64,000 nucleotides of DNA, taken from contig CAMZMU010000107.1 of NCBI GenBank assembly GCA_947311845.1, positions 18,683,166 to 18,747,165 on the forward strand, given 5' to 3'. The DNA is from Poa pratensis. Taxonomy: Eukaryota > Streptophyta > Magnoliopsida > Poales > Poaceae. Shown piece by piece: positions 1 through 10,042 of the stretch. Position 1 is the stretch's first letter. Each line of letters starts with the position of its first letter. Under the pieces are notes generated by a model, which saw nothing but the letters and a program-made list of their open reading frames with translations, was not told the origin of the DNA and made no database searches. The position numbers were made by a program, and so were the translations under genes.

Positions 1-138
1 AACTCCAGAACCTAACTAGACACAAAATCTCTTGTTACAGCAAGAGGACACAAAGAAAAATCACACAAAAAATAACCGGGTTGCCTCCCGCAAAGCGCTT
101 TCTTTATAGCCATATAGCTAGGCTTCTTACTTGTTGTT

Positions 139-1383
139 TTATTGTGGACGAAGCTCATGAGGGAGCTTGAACTTTGGTGGTTCCCTCTTCCTTGGAAAGT
201 GTTCCATGCACTTCTTGTGTGGAAACTGAAACTTTACATTCCCTTCCTTTGAATCAATGATAGCACCTGTGGTACGAAGAAAAGGTCTTCCAAGAATAAT
301 AGGACTAGAGGTTTTATTCCCCATATCCATGATTAGAAAATCCACAGGCACAAAAGTCATATGTAACTCTACCATAACATCACTTACTTTTCCCAAAGCA
401 TGTTTAATAGAGTCATCAGCAAGTGCTAGTTCAATAGAGCATTTTTCAAGATTTTTCAATTCAAGCACTTCATATAGTTCTTTAGATAAAACAGAGACAC
501 TAGATCCTAGATCAAGTATGGCATGGTGTGTCTCTTTTCCAATAGTTACTAGTACCTTAGGTATCCACATATCCCCAAGCTTAGGTGGTATCATAGCCTC
601 TTGGTTGTACCTAGCAATCTTTTCTTTCAAGACATGATTAGCAATATAAGAACCAAAACCTGCTTGGTTAGTGTTGATGGAAGGATCACTTGCAAATTTT
701 TGTAAGATAGATATTAATTCATGCAAGCTACAATTTTCTAAGTCAAGCAAAGGATCCTTGACTTCATTAAGCATTTTAACTTCCTCAACTTTCTTTTCCC
801 TATTGTATAGGTTGAATATTTCATAACGGTCATCAAAGACATCTTCAGGTACTTGGGCTTTTTCTAAACTTTCTTTAATTCTTACTTCCAAAAGCAAGCC
901 ATCAAGTAAATAGTGAGTATCATTAGCAGCAGTATTCATGAAGGAATCCTCACATTCATTATCCAAAAAGACCCTAGAGGCTTCAGTCAAACCTCTATAA
1001 AACACATGCATGAGCATCCAATCTCTAAGACCATGTTCCATTCCAAAAGCTATGCCTCTAAACCTTTCCCATGTTTTCACTAGAGGTTCATCCTCTTCTT
1101 GTTTAAAGGTGATAAGTACTTGTCTTAGGTTACAAATCTTTTCAATGGAACAAAATCTTTCAACAAAAGCAGCTTTTAAATTAAACCAAGTGCTAAAATT
1201 TCCAGGTGGCCATCTTAATATCCAATCTAAGGCTTTTCCACCTAGGGAGTAAGGAAAAAGCTTAATTTTAACATTAGCATGGCTCAAGTTTAACATTTTG
1301 CACCTTTCATCAAACTTCTTAAGATGTGGTATAGGATCTTCTTTAGGTTTCCCATAAAAACGGTGTTCATAAATCACTTTCAT
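139..1383 (-). CDS. Retrotransposon gag plus retropepsin-like protease
   Basis: A 414-residue frame without internal stops. The first ~160 residues match the plant retrotransposon gag domain in pattern: a helical region with a conserved Leu-Asp-Trp segment (LGGKALDWILRW) and a Trp-Glu-Arg-Phe segment (LVKTWERFRG). Residues from about 280 to 390 form an aspartic-protease-like domain, with the catalytic-loop region reading ILDLGSSVSVL and a later IILGRPFLRTTGAIID, the conserved flap and psi-loop block. The usual Asp-Thr-Gly or Asp-Ser-Gly is Asp-Leu-Gly here, as often seen in plant gag-associated protease homologues, so activity is uncertain. Gag would form the particle and the protease would process it. 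The start is the first Met; no frame with reverse transcriptase follows inside the window. Confidence 0.8.
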   Translation of the reverse strand: MKVIYEHRFYGKPKEDPIPHLKKFDERCKMLNLSHANVKIKLFPYSLGGKALDWILRWPPGNFSTWFNLKAAFVERFCSIEKICNLRQVLITFKQEEDEPLVKTWERFRGIAFGMEHGLRDWMLMHVFYRGLTEASRVFLDNECEDSFMNTAANDTHYLLDGLLLEVRIKESLEKAQVPEDVFDDRYEIFNLYNREKKVEEVKMLNEVKDPLLDLENCSLHELISILQKFASDPSINTNQAGFGSYIANHVLKEKIARYNQEAMIPPKLGDMWIPKVLVTIGKETHHAILDLGSSVSVLSKELYEVLELKNLEKCSIELALADDSIKHALGKVSDVMVELHMTFVPVDFLIMDMGNKTSSPIILGRPFLRTTGAIIDSKEGNVKFQFPHKKCMEHFPRKREPPKFKLPHELRPQ

Positions 1384-1711
1384 GATATTAGGATCTACAA
1401 CACATTTCTCAACAGGATATTCATATCTTGGGGAAAGTTCTTAACACTAAATGGCCAAAAGGTTCGTTTCTCCATTTTAGCAAGTTTTTTTGGTATTTTT
1501 AATTTTTTATGCAAAACTGAAATAAATATGATATGATATGCAATGACACTAACAAAACAAATAAATTGCTTTGTAAGTAAAGATGGATAAGATGGTGCTC
1601 ACGTAGGTGCAACCTCCCCAAGCTTAGGTGTTAGCACAAGTTGGTGACGTTGACTTTGTTGTGAGATGAATGCGATGATGCACACCCTTGGATAAATCTC
1701 TCAGCTACGAT

Positions 1712-1729
1712 TCCCCGGCAACGGCGCCA
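1712..1729 (-). other. Primer-binding site complementary to tRNA-Asp
   Basis: The minus strand reads TGGCGCCGTTGCCGGGGA, complementary to the 3' end of plant tRNA-Asp including CCA. It lies 10 bases inside the LTR boundary proposed at 1740 and upstream of gag on the same strand, which fixes the element's orientation. Confidence 0.85.
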
Positions 1730-1739
1730 GAAAACGTCT

Positions 1740-3469
1740 TGATGATCCCGAAGAGCAAGTCTTGATGCCTGCACAAATAAACGGGATTTAGGTTGAGACT
1801 CCAAGTGCAGAGTGTATAGTAAGTGGAAGACAGTTTTCCCCACGAGGGGTGACTCGAGGGTTTAATATCGAACTCTCGGGGAATCTGCAGTGGTAGATTT
1901 ATCTTCTTATCCTTCTTTTGGTTACCTACAAAACAAGGTTAGATGTTTTGGTCCTCAACCTCACCTGTGGTTGTCAAGCACAAGGTGTAAGAATGATATC
2001 AGGATAGTTATGCAATGCAAACAGGAAATAAATATGCAATGATGGTGGATGCAATGATAAATGATATTTTTGGGTTTTTAAATGATGTATGCAAGATGAA
2101 AAGTATTTTTGTATTTTCGGATTTAATGATGGCTGAAAATAGAAAAGTGGTATATGGTGTTGGAAAGGTGTTTCTTATGATTAAAAATGGACTGGGGTTC
2201 ATGGTTTCACAAATGCACTCTCTCTTTATAAAGTGGTAGACAATGGAACACACAAAGTTAACATATGAGATTGCAACACAGGGTTTGATAACAAGTTACT
2301 TAGATATATGGGTATCACGTCCTAACATAGAGATCTTTTGGTTATTAACCTCTCTTATACTCCACCAAGATGCGAACTAAATCATAACACCTCAGTAATT
2401 AAGACAACTCAGAGTATAGCAATAAGTATCATGACATGAAGTGAAAATAAGAACATGCTAGATCTAGTCATGTAGTAGTGGCAATGGTCACGCCCACATC
2501 CCCGGTAGCATGGTATTTTAGTTTATCCCTAGTGAGGTAACAAAGTAAGGTAAAGATACCAAAATGGATCGCAGAACTTTCTCTCACGTTCACTGCACTA
2601 GCCACCCCCCGTTACTCCAACTAATGCACACGTTCCCCCACACACGCTCTCATAAACATGCTTGATCAAAACAAGTAGACAAAAACGGGGTACATAATAT
2701 GCATCTATACTCATAACTGAAACAAACATTGCAATCTCAAACATATATTAACTCATAAAGATCCACCACAAAGATATTACAACGGTGACCGTAATCATGT
2801 TCAGCAGCTCATACGGTGCTAATTAGTGAAGCTCAAGAGAGGAGAGATACATAAGTTACTTCCACAAACCCATAGTTCAGAGGTGGACTACTCCCTCTTC
2901 ATCATGGAGACGGTGGAGAAGTCGATGGTGAAGGTGGAGACCACACCGGCAGCGCCCCGCCGGAGTTTTCCCCCTCCAATCTGCAGCTCCTGATCTCCGT
3001 TTCGGTGTTTCTGTGTTTGTGCGGCGCTCCTTCCAGAGAACGTCGGGGGACCTTTTTTATAGGCGTTTTTAGGTCAAGACGAAGGCGGTGGAGCGAAGAT
3101 TGACGGCAACGGAGCCACGAGGCCCGAACGGGTGGGTCCCACGCGGCCCATGTACCTGGCCGCGTGGGCCATGCCCGTTTGGCCCTCGGGTCTCCGTTTG
3201 CTCGCTTCCTTTTTCCGTAGTCCTTCTTCCTTCCAAATATTGACGTCTGTAAATTTCCAGGTGATTTCATTGACGTTTGGGTCCCTGAAACATTAAAATA
3301 CAAAACTAGGGTTTTCTGCCTGTGCAGGGTTAATTCCATAAAAATAGGAAATCATTAAGATATTTCCAAAATCATGATAAAACATTGATATAACCCTTAT
3401 ATGATGCAAATATGATTGGAATATAAGCAATTAAAGTGCAAAGTTCATGTATGCATTTTACATGCATCA
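1740..3469 (-). repeat. Long terminal repeat of the gypsy-like element
   Basis: About 1.73 kb between short inverted termini (TGATG at 1740, CATCA ending at 3469). The left border sits next to the primer-binding site, the right border abuts the truncated Harbinger-like element. No second LTR is in the window, so the borders rest on the terminal motif and the primer-site position. Small frames inside it are not supported as genes. Confidence 0.7.
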
Positions 3470-4298
3470 AACGCCCGAACCCGCAAAAATCCGGCGAGTT
3501 TGCGGGTTTGGGGCCATTTTTTGGCCAGACCAGCGCCTGCAAATTTGCGTCGGCCCGCAAACGTTTTGCGGGGGCCCGTGAATCCGCACTGCTAGCCCGT
3601 ATTTATTTGGCTTCCGACCGCATTTGCGGATTTCAATCCCCATTTCCCCACCTCCTCCGGCGAGCAATCCCTCTCGCACTCCGCCGTCTCCGACGAGGAA
3701 TCCCGCCTCCCCTTCTACAGATCCGGCGATGCCGAGCCGCCATGGAGACTACTCCGCTCCCCGACGACGACCGGTTCGGCGGAGACTACTCCGACGAGAA
3801 GCGGGCGCTGGTCGTTCGCAGCGACGGCGCACGGAAGCGAGCCGCACGGAAGTACAAGCTCGGCGAGCCGGTGCCGGATGCGTACTTCCGCCGCGACGTG
3901 CTGGAGTTTGATCGGCTCCAGAGGGAGCGGGAGCGGGAAATCGAGCGTCGCCGTCGCGAGCAGCTCCTCCGCGGCGCCAGCAGCTCCTCCATGGGCGCCA
4001 GCAGCTCCTCCGCCGCGCCAGGTGCTCCTCCGCCGGAGGGCTACGACCCCGAGCACTTCGGCGTCACGCTCCGGCCGGAGGATTTCATCCCCGACGAGCA
4101 GCTCGACCGCGCGCTGGCGGCGACGTTGCTGCGGTCCAAGCACGAGGCGGCGGAAATCTGCATGTTGAAATTCAGATTTGCAGTTTCGTTTGTGGGCTCT
4201 GTTCTTCGCGGCACGATTTCTCGCGCAAGAACACGAAAAACCCGACCCTTAGAATTGTTTTGCGGGTTCGCGTTTCGCGGGCACCGCTAGAGATGCTC
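3470..4298 (+). mobile_element. Harbinger/Tourist-like element, 5' end lost, carrying captured coding sequence
   Basis: The right end finishes ..GCTAGAGATGCTC followed by TTA, the terminus and 3-bp target (TTA/TAA) usual for PIF/Harbinger and Tourist elements of grasses. Both flanks of the interior carry similar GC-rich repeats built on CCCGCAAA/TTTGCGGG, around 3475-3575 and 4200-4285. The left terminus is missing because the gypsy LTR ends directly at 3469, which suggests the LTR inserted into this element. The interior is a GC-rich gene-like block, listed separately. Confidence 0.6.
3742..4290 (+). CDS. Captured coding fragment of unknown function
   Basis: A GC-rich open frame starting at an ATG in good context (GAGCCGCCATGG). 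It encodes an acidic start (METTPLPDDDRFGG), a basic stretch with several Arg, a charged helical run rich in Arg and Glu (around residues 55-75), a Ser/Ala-Pro linker and a segment with YDPEHFGVTLRPEDFIPDE. The frame continues without a break into the transposon end, so the last ~40 residues are transposon-derived and the host protein is truncated. I do not recognise the family. Sitting between Harbinger-type sequences, it is probably a captured gene piece rather than a functional gene. An open frame over more than 500 bases in GC-rich sequence is weak evidence for selection. Confidence 0.4.
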   Translation: METTPLPDDDRFGGDYSDEKRALVVRSDGARKRAARKYKLGEPVPDAYFRRDVLEFDRLQREREREIERRRREQLLRGASSSSMGASSSSAAPGAPPPEGYDPEHFGVTLRPEDFIPDEQLDRALAATLLRSKHEAAEICMLKFRFAVSFVGSVLRGTISRARTRKTRPLELFCGFAFRGHR

Positions 4299-4710
4299 TT
4301 ATAGTCATATTTTTCGCTTTGGCCCCGCTGATACATTATTTCTGCCTCTGCCCCTGCAGATCGGTCTTAACGGCTAAACCGGCAGCAGCTAACTAAGTGA
4401 ACAAAAAAACTAACACAGCACTTAACTGAAACTCGCAGGCAGGCGATGGTGCAGGACTTAATTCCTAACTCGGAAACTAACTGAAGAACGCACAAGGGTT
4501 ATTCAACAATGTTGCAACTACTCATTTGAAAATAGCATTTCGACATTCTTTATATGTACATTCACTCGTTGTGCAGTCAAACACTGACTATTTGTGTCTT
4601 TGAAGCCTTTTTTTACCTAGCCATATTGCACATATTCATCAACATATCAATCGTATCACAATTGAACGAAGTGATGTATTAATTCCATAAGAATGAGCCA
4701 AATCCATTCA
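4299..4710. other. Intergenic stretch without recognisable gene
   Basis: No credible coding frame. It holds the TTA target copy of the Harbinger-like element at 4299-4301. Near its right end (about 4660-4705) is a short segment ATTCCATAAGAATGAGCC that resembles segments at about 11365 and 27551. It ends with the A at 4710 that is the left half of the Helitron insertion site. Confidence 0.6.
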
Positions 4711-7700
4711 TCTATACCTAATAATAAAAGCATTAACTCTTCTTGTGATACGTCGTTTAAACTACCACTGAATTTGATATTAATTACCCACCACTGCCCC
4801 TGATAAGTTATCAAAATAACTGTTCGAGTCTTTAACTCATGTTTCCGTCGTCCGTGGAAAGTTTCCTTCGTCCGTGTACCACACGAGACCAAACGGCCCA
4901 CGAACCGACTCACACACGTGATCTCTTACCAATACGTATGTTATCAGGACAGTTCTCCAGGTCGATGTCCACGTACGGTTCCAAGGCTCATATATATAGA
5001 ACGCTCCACGCAGGTTTTCATCGACCAACTCGATCAGCGTAATCTTCGGCGGCAAGTTGGGAATTGATCAAACTTTTTGAGGGTTTCTTCGTCTAGGATC
5101 CGATCGACAAGAAGTTCGTCCGGAGATGTCCGCAAGATCCTCGACTTGGTGAGGAGGTGGAGAGGGAGGGACGTAGTCGAGCTTCTCGCCGGCACGCGGC
5201 TGACAGGGAGGAGAGGAGTGTTTCTTGCAAATTTCCTTTGTCGTTCTGTCCCCCGCACAAGTTCGTGAAGTTGGATTAGTGAATTTAGGAAGCTGAATCA
5301 GCGGCGCGAGGAGATGCAGTTCACATTGCGGGAGGTCCAAGCGGCCTCGCCCCGTCGCGGACCTCAAGTACAACGCGCTCCAGAAGATCTACACCGCCGT
5401 CGCCAAGTTGGAGGGCAAGACCGGGGAGAAACTGATGCTGAACGAGACCGTCGGCCCGGAACAGATCGCCGAGGTGGTCAGCCGTTGGACAGGCATCCCG
5501 GCCGGGCACCTGTCTCAGGCAGAACGGCAAGGAAAGGCTCGTCGGCATGGCCGACAGGCTGCACAAGAGGGTGGTCGGCTAGGCTGCCATGTTCGGGGCG
5601 CTCAGGTTCTGGTTCGTCCTCCGCATCCATCTATCCACACGGCATGGGCTACGGAAGACAGTTCCTATTGCAATTACCCGAGCCGAGGAAACAGAAAATG
5701 ACATGAGCAATTCATGTAACAGCCATCAGATAAATCCAAGAGATGAATAACCGCTGTACAATTATATGCTGGAATACTCAGTTGAATTCTTTCTATGGTA
5801 ACTACTTGTAGCGATAAAACTTCTCTAGAAGATGAGGCCAATTCTAGCTTGCAGCAATTTCGGCAGCGCGTCAGGAATAAGGGTAATCTGGAGACAATCT
5901 CGGCCATCAGGGTGTTTTTTGACTTTATATATAAGATCATAATCGTAAGGTTTCTTGTGGTACGTCATTTTTGTTTCCGATTCTACCCCTAAATATTTAG
6001 AAATATTATGGTGTTGGGTTCGTTTCGTACGTGGCCTGGGGTTCGCTAGGTTCGAAACGTAAACGTCCACAAACACGTATGATTCGATCGAGTCCTGCTC
6101 GAATACTCCCTCCGTTTTGACTCCATCGAGTCGCCGCCATCTCGTACTATAAACATAGGGGCAGAGTCGGTGTTCCAGAGAAGTAGTAGTAAGTTTGTTT
6201 TGTCTCCACGATGCGGAAGACAAAGATTGGCGTGATCTTGACATGGAGACGCTCGAACTATAGCAGCGAATTGACGCTTCAAGCCAGCCCGCCCATACCT
6301 CTCCTTCACAATCGGCCTTGAGGCGGATCCTCCCAACCGCCACCTTCGGCTCCGAGAGCAGGATGCAAGGAGGCAAGCTGATGTGCGGATTAGCATTGCC
6401 TTGAGGTTGTTGGAGCCATCAGGACGCTCATGGATGGGGCCCTCGAGCAGTGCGAAGACATGGGCGCCGATGCCGGCTGCCGGCGAGGACCTTCTTCCCG
6501 GCCGCGCAGCCGCTGCTGGGCACACTACCACGGTGAACTCGCTAGCGGCGAAGGTGTTTGTGCTCACGACGGACGGTGGATTTTGCTTCGATCTGAAAGC
6601 CAAGAGAGAGACGAAATCTTATGCCTCACGGACTGCCCATCCACATCTCCGGTTGTTGATTAGCAAACGGTTTCCAAGTTTTACAGGACGATGTTGTGAT
6701 CTAAGATTCTAAAAAGACAAAAATTGCTCCAAAGAGTGGTCGCGCGTCTTCTCCTAAAAGCCATGGCGACGAGTAGATCGATTCCTGTAGCCTATTGCTG
6801 GTCGTCATGGCGGCGGATATGTCCATACTTTATATGCCGGCATCATGTGTCATTAGAGCAGGCTCTCCAAAGCCATAGCTGGTTCACTGACTCAAAAGCA
6901 TAGCAAAAGGCAATCCATCCATGTAGATGCGTTCATGTCTACGGTTATTTTGATGCTACAGATAGTGGCAACTTGCAGGATGCTGCTATTTTCATGCTTG
7001 GCGAAGCTGCAGCCCACACATAAGAATGGAGGTCGGTTGACTGGAGTGCATGACAACACGGTCTTCATCACACAAAACTACTGGATCTGCGTCCCCTGCT
7101 GTTCCGGCTGCCTATCCTCTCGGCTATTTTCATTTGAGACTTTTTTTGTTTTAAGGTATTTAGTAGCTAATTCTGGCATGCAGTAAAGCCTCGGCTTATT
7201 TAGATTTCTCATCAAAAATTTGGAGTCTTCTTACTTCCTGTCATTGATCTCAATCTATATACGCAGAGAACTTTGGATTTCAACTTCGCCTCTTTTTTTG
7301 ATGAGTAGAATAAAGGGAAGCCAACTTTTCTCTTTTCTAATGTAGAAGTAAAAGAAACATGTAGTAGGAACTACATGTTTATTGATAGACACATATATAT
7401 ATTACAACTATTGGGTGGACGAAAATATTTGATAAAACCGTAGCAACGGAGCATGTTTGCCGATTATGTATAACAACTGAGAGCTCTTCAACTAAGGATT
7501 CTCGGAGGCCGAAAGTGAATATATTTTAGCTATTTAGATTTAGAATCCATAGCAAGAAATTTGCCTCATTTTACATTGCAATCGATCCAATGCCCCTTTT
7601 ACCTCTTAGATAAAATGCATGTATACCTATTCTATCAATATATCAGATCATTTCATATTGAACATGCTTTCAAATTATCTTATTAGTTTTATCTCCCCGT

Positions 7701-7725
7701 TGCAACGTACGAGCATGTTTCCTAG
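4711..7725 (+). mobile_element. Non-autonomous Helitron with captured gene pieces
   Basis: Starts TCTATACCTAATAATAAAAG, the standard grass Helitron 5' end, after an A at 4710. It ends CTAG at 7722-7725 before a T at 7726, so the insertion is in an A|T target without duplication. A GC-rich palindromic end (around 7695-7713, with CGTTGCAACG) precedes CTAG by about ten bases, as expected. There is no Rep/helicase. A ClpB/Hsp101 piece lies at 5290-5610. The segment 5700-7690 contains GC-rich parts (about 6230-6610) that may be other captured exons, but I could not recognise them. Confidence 0.85.
5290..5610 (+). pseudogene. ClpB/Hsp101 chaperone fragment inside Helitron
   Basis: Three frames in succession give pieces of a ClpB-type AAA+ disaggregase from the region joining the middle domain to the second nucleotide-binding domain. 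The central frame reads LNETVGPEQIAEVVSRWTG, a highly conserved ClpB block. The frame before it has the coiled-coil-like RREEMQFTLREVQ, and the frame after it has ERLVGMADRLHKRVVG followed by a stop. At least two frameshifts and one nonsense codon break it. Intact Hsp101 unfolds aggregated proteins after heat stress; this ~100-residue piece lacks both Walker sites. It is on the Helitron's own strand, consistent with gene capture. Confidence 0.85.
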
Positions 7726-7825
7726 TACACACTGAATTCACATGTATATAATTGCTATGCCACTATCTACTTGTATAGCTGTATCTGTATGTACAATCAA
7801 ACAAAAGTCTGAGCCGAAGAATTTA

Positions 7826-8281
7826 TTACCGATCTGTACCTCCCACTCTGTCAGCGACAACCTCCGAGGTGGCGGCCTCGTCGGCCACCAAGCCGGCCGC
7901 CTTACCGTGGCCGGCAACCTCAGTGCGGCAGACCGGGCACCGGCGGCTCTTGCGCAGCCACGAGTCCACGCACAGCGCGTGGAACCCGTGCTGGCACCCC
8001 GGCAGCTCTCGGCACCTGTCACCCGCCTGGAATGACTCAAGGCATACCGCGCACTCGCCGCCGGGCTTATCCGCGCCGGTCTTGAAGTCCTGGCACGGTA
8101 GTTCCCCGAGCTCCTCGGCCGTCAGACCTGCTGCTTCCGCTCGCTCCTCGTCCCGCGACGCGCCGTGCAGCCGCAGCGCGGCACGCCGCCTGATCACCCA
8201 GATGATCACGAGAACGTACATGACCAGCACCAGCACGACACCGGTGATGAAGAAGAACACGGCGGCCGTCACACGCGCCAT
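7826..8281 (-). CDS. ATL-type RING-H2 E3 ubiquitin ligase, membrane-anchored
   Basis: Encodes 151 residues from the Met at 8281. I prefer this start to the upstream in-frame Met at 8443 because it puts a single hydrophobic segment (residues ~4-31) at the N-terminus, as in ATL proteins. After a basic stop-transfer segment comes the GLD-like motif GLTAEELGELPCQDF. The RING-H2 domain follows with the canonical ATL spacing C-X2-C-X15-C-X1-H-X2-H-X2-C-X10-C-X2-C; all eight zinc ligands are present, as is the Trp after the sixth ligand that contacts E2. No intron, as is usual for ATLs. ATL proteins ubiquitinate targets at membranes, often in defence or hormone signalling; the substrate here is unknown. 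A Helitron lies 100 bp past the stop and a foldback element about 270 bp upstream. A dead paralogue is at 27686-28124. Confidence 0.85.
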   Translation of the reverse strand: MARVTAAVFFFITGVVLVLVMYVLVIIWVIRRRAALRLHGASRDEERAEAAGLTAEELGELPCQDFKTGADKPGGECAVCLESFQAGDRCRELPGCQHGFHALCVDSWLRKSRRCPVCRTEVAGHGKAAGLVADEAATSEVVADRVGGTDR

Positions 8282-8549
8282 GCATAAATCTTCAGCAGTT
8301 CGCGAAGGGAAGAGTTTAAAGCAAAAGCTACAGAAGTGGACAAATGATCCAAGCTGCAAGCTGCCAAGTGGATCAGTTTCCCCACTGCTCCCAGCCAGGT
8401 CAACTACTGATCCATTGCATCGCTCCATCTTCCACGGTTCCATTTTTTTAGATAAAGATCTTCCACGGTTCCATGCTTATCTTGTTCTTCACTTTGACCG
8501 AACTGCAGCCCATGAAAAGGGACATAATGTGTATACTACTCCGGATGTC

Positions 8550-8858
8550 GGCAAAATCGACACGGTTGACCTCTGTGCGAAAGTTTAACACAAAATAAAC
8601 CTCGGGCGAAACTATTTCACGCTTTTGACCCTTTTGGGTAGCGCCTCACGATCGGCGCTACACTACTACACTGTGTAGCGCCTTACGATCAGGCTTTGCG
8701 CCCGATCGTAAAGCCTGATCGTAAGGCGCTACACAGTGTAGTAGTGTAGCGCCCGATCGTGAGGCGCTACCCAAAAGGGTCAGGAGCGTGAAATAGTTTC
8801 GCCCGAGATTCATTTTGTGTTAAACTTTCGCCCAGAGGTCAACAGTGTCCAAATTGCC
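8550..8858. mobile_element. Mutator-type foldback MITE with 9-bp target duplication
   Basis: Direct repeats CCGGATGTC flank the element at 8541-8549 and 8859-8867, a 9-bp duplication diagnostic of Mutator-like elements. Nearly the whole 309 bp is a long inverted repeat: the left arm begins GGCAAAATCGACACGG and the inverse of the right end begins GGCAATTTGGACACTG. The arms stay paired through the conserved GTAGCGCC blocks to a short loop near 8700. It lies upstream of the RING-H2 gene, where transcription would give a very stable hairpin. Confidence 0.85.
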
Positions 8859-8867
8859 CCGGATGTC

Positions 8868-9151
8868 CTTATCATTTTTTCTGCATTTCTGGCCGAATCA
8901 AACGTTTGATAACATTGACCACTTATAACTAGTAAACGCTGTGAACGGTGTTTAACGGAAAGAAAGCGACGGGCGACCGCGCAGATTTTTTTATTTTTTA
9001 GAATTAGCGACCGCGCAGATAAGTGACAGAGCGGGGAAAGCGTGGGCGTTTCCCTTTTTTTTCCCATTCCCTTGGTCTGTATTTGGATGTTTGCATTGAG
9101 GACATATATTGGAGATTGACATTTGATCAGTCCCGAATAACACGATTTTAG
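8868..9151. other. Spacer between foldback element and retroposon
   Basis: No coding frame is supported. Two near copies of GCGACCGCGCAGATAAGT/GCGACCGCGCAGAT lie at about 8974 and 9006. It ends with the left target duplication CACGATTTTAG (9141-9151) of the next element. Confidence 0.5.
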
Positions 9152-9785
9152 ATACCGCTTCGTATGATCAACTTAAGGGAATAGGCCATCTCGCCTCTGT
9201 GGTCTTAGATTCATGGTGACGAGGTGGATTCCGGCCGTTACCGGCGGGAGGCTCCGTTCTCATATGCTTTTTTTTGTGTGTGTTTGGTTTGGTCTTGTGT
9301 TCTATTTAGGGAGATGCGGCTCCCTGAATATGGAATAAGGTTCTCCCTATCTAGCCCCCATTCCAGCAGCGCGTCTAGCGTCGTCAGAGGGCGTGTGGAG
9401 GTGTGTCTCCGGTGAAACTCGCGGGATTTGGTTGGTGTTTGTCTTCGGTGGATCCGCTTGGATCCGGTCTTTGTTTGTCTTCGTTGGTGTGTCTACAATT
9501 TAGATCGTTTTGATCTACGCTTCTATTCATCGGTGACGGTTGTTGTTCTGTTGCGCTGGTCATGTGGGGCCTTAGCACGACGACTTCCCGACAGTCTAAT
9601 ACAACAAGTTTTGCCCGGCTCCGGTGATGGAGGGGTGATGACAACAGCGCGCCTTTGGCTCACTCTAGTGCTTGTTGTCGTCGTTAGGTGATCTGCGGAA
9701 TTTGATGTAGTTTTGGTTACTTGTGTTTGTTGTACTACCTTAACAGTTGATGAATATATCGGAAGTTTTCTCAAAAAAAAAACTT
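9152..9785 (+). mobile_element. Truncated LINE-type retroposon with poly(A) tail
   Basis: An 11-bp direct repeat CACGATTTTAG flanks the segment (9141-9151 and 9786-9796), and an A run ends it at 9773-9782. Target duplications of this length plus a 3' A tract indicate target-primed reverse transcription. The 3' end (TTGTTGTACTACC..GATGAATATATCGGAAG..TTTTCTC-An) resembles LINE 3' ends common in Triticeae. No reverse transcriptase is left; the small frames inside are not supported. Confidence 0.8.
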
Positions 9786-9796
9786 CACGATTTTAG

Positions 9797-10042
9797 GTGT
9801 TTGGCTGGTCAACGTATTGTGGCGAGGTATTCGGACTCGACATCACGCTCGCGATTCAGTAGGCAAAATCCCGCAGGCACAGAGTAAAGGGTTTTCGCTC
9901 GACATCCCAAGACATTCGAGATCACGTACTACTTGGGCTAGCTCGCTCCTCGCTATATCTAGGCTCATGGCCCGCTATATCTAGGCCTTGATGTACATTA
10001 AAAACGTAACTTTTAGGGTGCCCAGAAAAACCAACTCCAGTA
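9797..10042. other. Intergenic spacer, nothing recognised
   Basis: No gene, clear repeat or regulatory element could be supported here. The two near copies of CGCTATATCTAGGC at about 9950-9990 are the only local structure. Confidence 0.4.

Larger units (their letters stand above)
1..3469 (-). mobile_element. Gypsy-like LTR retrotransposon, 5' part, cut by window edge
   Basis: Read on the minus strand the order is LTR (3469 to 1740), primer-binding site (1729 to 1712), then a gag-protease frame (1383 to 139). The LTR termini are TGATG and CATCA. The element runs off the left edge of the window, so its other LTR and left target duplication cannot be seen. After the gag-protease stop no reverse transcriptase is visible in the remaining 138 bases, so it is unknown whether the element is autonomous. 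The layout and tRNA-Asp primer site are typical of Triticeae gypsy families. Confidence 0.85.

Noticed and set aside
2902..3339. 145-residue minus-strand frame in the first LTR
   Set aside because: Low-complexity Pro/Ser/Arg content and position inside the LTR; no supporting motif.
4837..5055. Small minus-strand frame starting MPPKITLIELVDENLRG
   Set aside because: No family match, lies in Helitron sequence, and crosses no other supporting signal.
6100..6130. Stowaway MITE start (CTCCCTCCGTTTT)
   Set aside because: No inverse partner or TA target copy within a few hundred bases; likely a chance or decayed match.
5825..6603. Overlapping minus-strand frames in the Helitron interior
   Set aside because: Could be captured exons, but no domain was recognised and frames overlap each other; left as unresolved Helitron interior.
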